From Streptomyces rubradiris (lineage in GTDB: Bacteria > Actinomycetota > Actinomycetes > Streptomycetales > Streptomycetaceae): a stretch of 64,000 nucleotides of DNA. Positions 61,808 through 64,000 of this stretch are shown here, piece by piece. Position 1 is the stretch's first letter, and each line of letters begins with the position of its first letter. The stretch spans positions 62,001 through 126,000 of the forward strand of contig NZ_BNEA01000015.1 in assembly GCF_016860525.1 (NCBI RefSeq), given 5' to 3'. A program made the position numbers and the translations under genes. Below the pieces are notes generated by a model, which saw nothing but the letters and a program-made list of their open reading frames with translations, was not told the DNA's origin and did no database searches.

Positions 61808-62323
61808 ATGAAGAGCAAGAAGATGCTGGCCGCCGCCATCGGCGCGGGGATCGCCCCGCTCCTGGCCGTGAGCCTGCCGGCCGGCAGCGCGAGCGCGCAC
61901 GGCTACATATCCACTCCCCCCAGCCGGCAGGCCCAGTGTGCCGCCGGCCTGGTCCCCTGCGGTTCCATCAAGTACGAGCCGCAGAGCGTGGAGGGCCCCA
62001 AGGGCCTGATGAGCTGCAGCGGAGGGAACGCCGCCTTCGCCGAGCTCGACAACGACAGCAAGGGCTGGAAGGTCACCCCGGTCAGCCGGACGACCAGCTT
62101 CAACTGGCGGCTGACGGCACGGCACGCCACCAGCACCTGGCAGTACTACGCGGGCGGCCGGAAGATCGCGGAGTTCAACGACGGCGGCGCCCGGCCGGGC
62201 GAGACCGTCACCCACCAGGTGAACTTCGGCAGTCTGACCGGCAAGCAGAAGGTACTGGCCGTGTGGAACATCGCCGACACCGCCAACGCCTTCTACGCCT
62301 GCGTGGACGTGAACGTGAGCTGA
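61808..62323 (+). CDS. AA10 lytic polysaccharide monooxygenase (chitin-active)
   Basis: A 171-residue exported copper enzyme. The signal peptide ends SASA so that H31 of HGYISTPPSR becomes the mature N-terminus; with H106 in RLTARHATST it forms the histidine brace. Two cysteine pairs and the compact AA10 size without a CBM are typical of Streptomyces chitin-active LPMOs. It cleaves crystalline chitin or cellulose oxidatively and helps chitinases. ATG 61808 follows AGGAG. The upstream dre site places it in the DasR regulon, supporting a chitin role. Confidence 0.93.
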   Translation: MKSKKMLAAAIGAGIAPLLAVSLPAGSASAHGYISTPPSRQAQCAAGLVPCGSIKYEPQSVEGPKGLMSCSGGNAAFAELDNDSKGWKVTPVSRTTSFNWRLTARHATSTWQYYAGGRKIAEFNDGGARPGETVTHQVNFGSLTGKQKVLAVWNIADTANAFYACVDVNVS

Positions 62324-62336
62324 CGGGTGTGTGATG

Positions 62337-62375
62337 CCGGTGCCCCTCGGATGATCGTTCCGCCGGGGGCACCGG
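62337..62375 (+). terminator. terminator of the LPMO gene
   Basis: CCGGTGCCCC (62337-62346) pairs with GGGGCACCGG (62366-62375) around a 19-base loop, 13 bp after the LPMO stop. The rest of 62376-62695 has no recognised gene and only loosely repeated CAGCAGCRCGGC segments. Confidence 0.8.
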
Positions 62376-62695
62376 GGCCGGGTCTCCTCGGGGAAGGACG
62401 ACCGGGGACCGCGCCCCGTCCGGGAACCGCGGGCGAGGCGGGCGAACCGCGATCGGACCGCCGGTCGGCCCGGGCCCTGACCGATCGGGCCTGGGCCGAC
62501 CGGGCCGAGCGGCGCGGCGGTCCAGCAGCACGGCCGGGCCAACGGTGCGGGAGATCCAGCAGCGCGGCAGGACCAGCGGTGCGGCCGGGAGGGTGGTCAC
62601 GAGGGCGCTGCCGTCACGGCCGCCCGCCCGGCCCCCACCTGCCCTCCCCCACCAGGGGGCCCAACCATCCGCTCGCCACATCGAGATGAGGTCCC

Positions 62696-63484
62696 GTGAA
62701 CAACAGACAACACACCACCGCCCGCGCGGTCGCCGCGACGCTGCTCACCACCGGCGTCGCCACCGGCGTCGCCGCCGCCCCGGCAGCCGCCGCCCCCGCC
62801 GCCACCCGGACGGAGGCCCGCGTCGGCGCCGACTGGGCGACTCGGTCGATCGTCTTCACCGCCGCCCCCGAACAGGCCAACGACCTCCATGTGTTCCCCA
62901 TGGAGGTCGGCGCCGGGGTCCGGCAGGTCGGCTTCCGCGACGCGGTCCCGCTCGAACCCGGCGACCACTGCGCGTACCTCGCCCCCGGGGACCGCACCTT
63001 CGTCGTCTGCGAACTGCCCACCGGCAGCTCCCGGCCGGACAGGATCGACATCTTCCTCGGCGACCGCGACGACACGATCGTCACCAGCGACCCCGCGGTC
63101 GGCACCGTCCGCGGCGGGCCCGGGGACGACACACTGCACGCCCACACCGCGCACACGGTACGGGGTGACGCGGGGGACGACATGGTCATGGGACGCGCGG
63201 TCCTGGACGGCGGCGACGGCATGGACCACCTGATGGGCGACGACGGCGACCAGCGGCTGTGGGGTGGCCGGGGCAACGACATGATCGAGGCGTACGGCGG
63301 TGCGGACACCGTGTACGCCGGCCCGGGCGACGACCACGCCATGGGCGGGGACGGCGGTGACATCGTCCTCGGCGGCCCCGGCGACGACACACTGTCCGGC
63401 GAGGGCGGCGACGACCTGGTCAGCGGCGGTCCCGGGAAGGACACCGTGGACGGCGGCCCGGGCCGTGACGTCGTCCTCCGGTAG
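62696..63484 (+). CDS. secreted RTX-repeat (calcium-binding) protein
   Basis: A 262-residue exported protein. A Sec signal peptide (about 1-33) and a 70-residue beta-like domain are followed by hemolysin-type nonapeptide repeats (GGPGDDTL, GGRGNDMI, GGPGDDTLSGEGGDD) from about residue 138 to the end. Such repeats bind Ca2+ and fold into a beta-roll outside the cell. No catalytic domain precedes them, so this is more likely a binding or structural protein than a toxin. GTG 62696 is preceded by GAGG. It lies between the LPMO and another secreted gene and has no visible type I transporter nearby. Confidence 0.85.
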   Translation: MNNRQHTTARAVAATLLTTGVATGVAAAPAAAAPAATRTEARVGADWATRSIVFTAAPEQANDLHVFPMEVGAGVRQVGFRDAVPLEPGDHCAYLAPGDRTFVVCELPTGSSRPDRIDIFLGDRDDTIVTSDPAVGTVRGGPGDDTLHAHTAHTVRGDAGDDMVMGRAVLDGGDGMDHLMGDDGDQRLWGGRGNDMIEAYGGADTVYAGPGDDHAMGGDGGDIVLGGPGDDTLSGEGGDDLVSGGPGKDTVDGGPGRDVVLR

Positions 63485-63830
63485 GAGCACCCGCCCCCTC
63501 GCCCGCGTACGCGTCCACACGGATGACGACGCCGGCGAGCGGGAAGGTCACGTCGCTCCCCTGCGCGGCTTCCTGACGCACACCCGCGCCATGCGGGACA
63601 CAGGGTCGGCTTCACCGTTATGGGGACGGGGTGGTGGGTGACGCCCGACGCTGGCCCTCGCGGCGGTGACCTGCGCAAGCGATCAGGCAAAACCCCCGTC
63701 GCGCCTGAACGGGTGACACATCTCCTGACGCGTCGGGTTGCGGGACTGACGGACTGTCGGTTGCCTCGTGAGCGGAACACAGGAGAGGCACCGCTCGGAC
63801 AGGCCGGGCACTGTCCGTTGGAGGATTCGC
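63485..63830. other. intergenic region, no gene seen
   Basis: Separates the RTX-type protein from the next secreted gene. It should contain the latter's promoter; GGAGG (63820-63824) is its ribosome binding site. No operator or short gene is convincing. Confidence 0.4.
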
Positions 63831-64000
63831 ATGCGTTACACACACATGGGTGCAAGTATCGTCCTGGCGCTCGGTGCCCTGGGACTGCAGGTTCCGGCCG
63901 CTGCCGCCGCCGATGACTCGGACATCCGTATCGATCCATGGAATGCAGCCCCGGGTTCCACGGTCACGGTCAGTACGAGCGCCTGCGACCCCGACGCGGA
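63831..64000 (+). CDS. secreted protein, N-terminal part only (cut by window edge)
   Basis: Starts at ATG 63831 with GGAGG nearby and encodes a signal peptide (MRYTHMGASIVLALGALGLQ, ending about AAAA) followed by a mature region DDSDIRIDPWNAAPGSTVTV and further beta-like residues. About 56 residues are visible. The PGSTVTV segment resembles the Ig-like domain at the start of Streptomyces cell-envelope proteins, but the family cannot be decided from this fragment. Confidence 0.7.
   Translation, partial: MRYTHMGASIVLALGALGLQVPAAAAADDSDIRIDPWNAAPGSTVTVSTSACDPDA

Noticed and set aside
1..64000. tRNA, rRNA or intact transposase genes
   Set aside because: I looked for cloverleaf-like acceptor/TpsiC patterns, rRNA-like blocks and DDE transposase motifs and saw none; only the integrase remnant indicates mobile DNA. 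A computed scan could still reveal a missed tRNA.

Overview
The window is a high-GC actinobacterial chromosome segment, almost certainly Streptomyces. Nearly every third codon position is G/C, GTG and TTG starts are common, and the content is typical of the genus: DasR-type control of a chitin-active LPMO, secreted CAZymes with CBM2/CBM6/CBM13 modules, NarL-type two-component pairs, PaaX and many secreted enzymes. The number of decayed genes (LysR, FAD hydroxylase, integrase, ABC-F, SDR and MFS remnants) suggests a variable chromosome arm. I cannot name the species. I found no rRNA, tRNA, CRISPR array or intact transposase.

Layout. 1-7306: a small metabolic or biosynthetic locus. An adenylate-forming ligase (cut by the left edge) diverges from a tightly coupled run of a FOXRED2-like flavoprotein, an FMN alpha-hydroxyacid oxidase, an atypical membrane-anchored P450-like protein and a CPA2-type antiporter. 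A 21-bp perfect inverted repeat with a CRP-like core lies between the two arms. 7385-9062: a gene graveyard. 9152-13225: a P450, then an ABC-F ribosome-protection gene behind an attenuator-like leader, then a frameshifted ABC-F remnant. 13305-17639: a three-gene unit of an uncharacterised protein, a MoxR-type AAA+ ATPase and a HExxH/VWA protein. 18106-27071: O-methyltransferase, membrane XRE/peptidoglycan-binding protein, small secreted protein, secreted EEP-family enzyme, dicarboxylate symporter, HIT-like protein, second methyltransferase and MFS permease.

27623-31419: a MacB-like ABC pair diverging from its probable NarL-type kinase/regulator pair. 31451-33963: a hypothetical protein and a Tat-exported FAD oxidoreductase. 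34185-40077: a secreted glycan-degradation locus (GH27-CBM13, GH43-CBM6, CE1-like esterase-CBM2, and divergent SGNH hydrolase-CBM13) with shared GTTCG-N6-CGAAC boxes. 40147-45057: an acyl-CoA catabolic operon (MaoC, acyl-CoA ligase, amidohydrolase, SDR) with a divergent PaaX regulator. 45056-45322: two minisatellites.

45664-50339: secreted alpha/beta hydrolase, DHA2 permease, DUF1697 and YdeI-like proteins. 50536-54192: a 1218-residue helical-repeat protein. 54624-55811: a class V aminotransferase-like enzyme. 55897-60734: a PaoABCD-like molybdenum aldehyde oxidoreductase operon, divergent from a TetR regulator with twin palindromic operators. 61808-64000: an AA10 LPMO with a DasR box, an RTX-repeat secreted protein and the start of another secreted protein.
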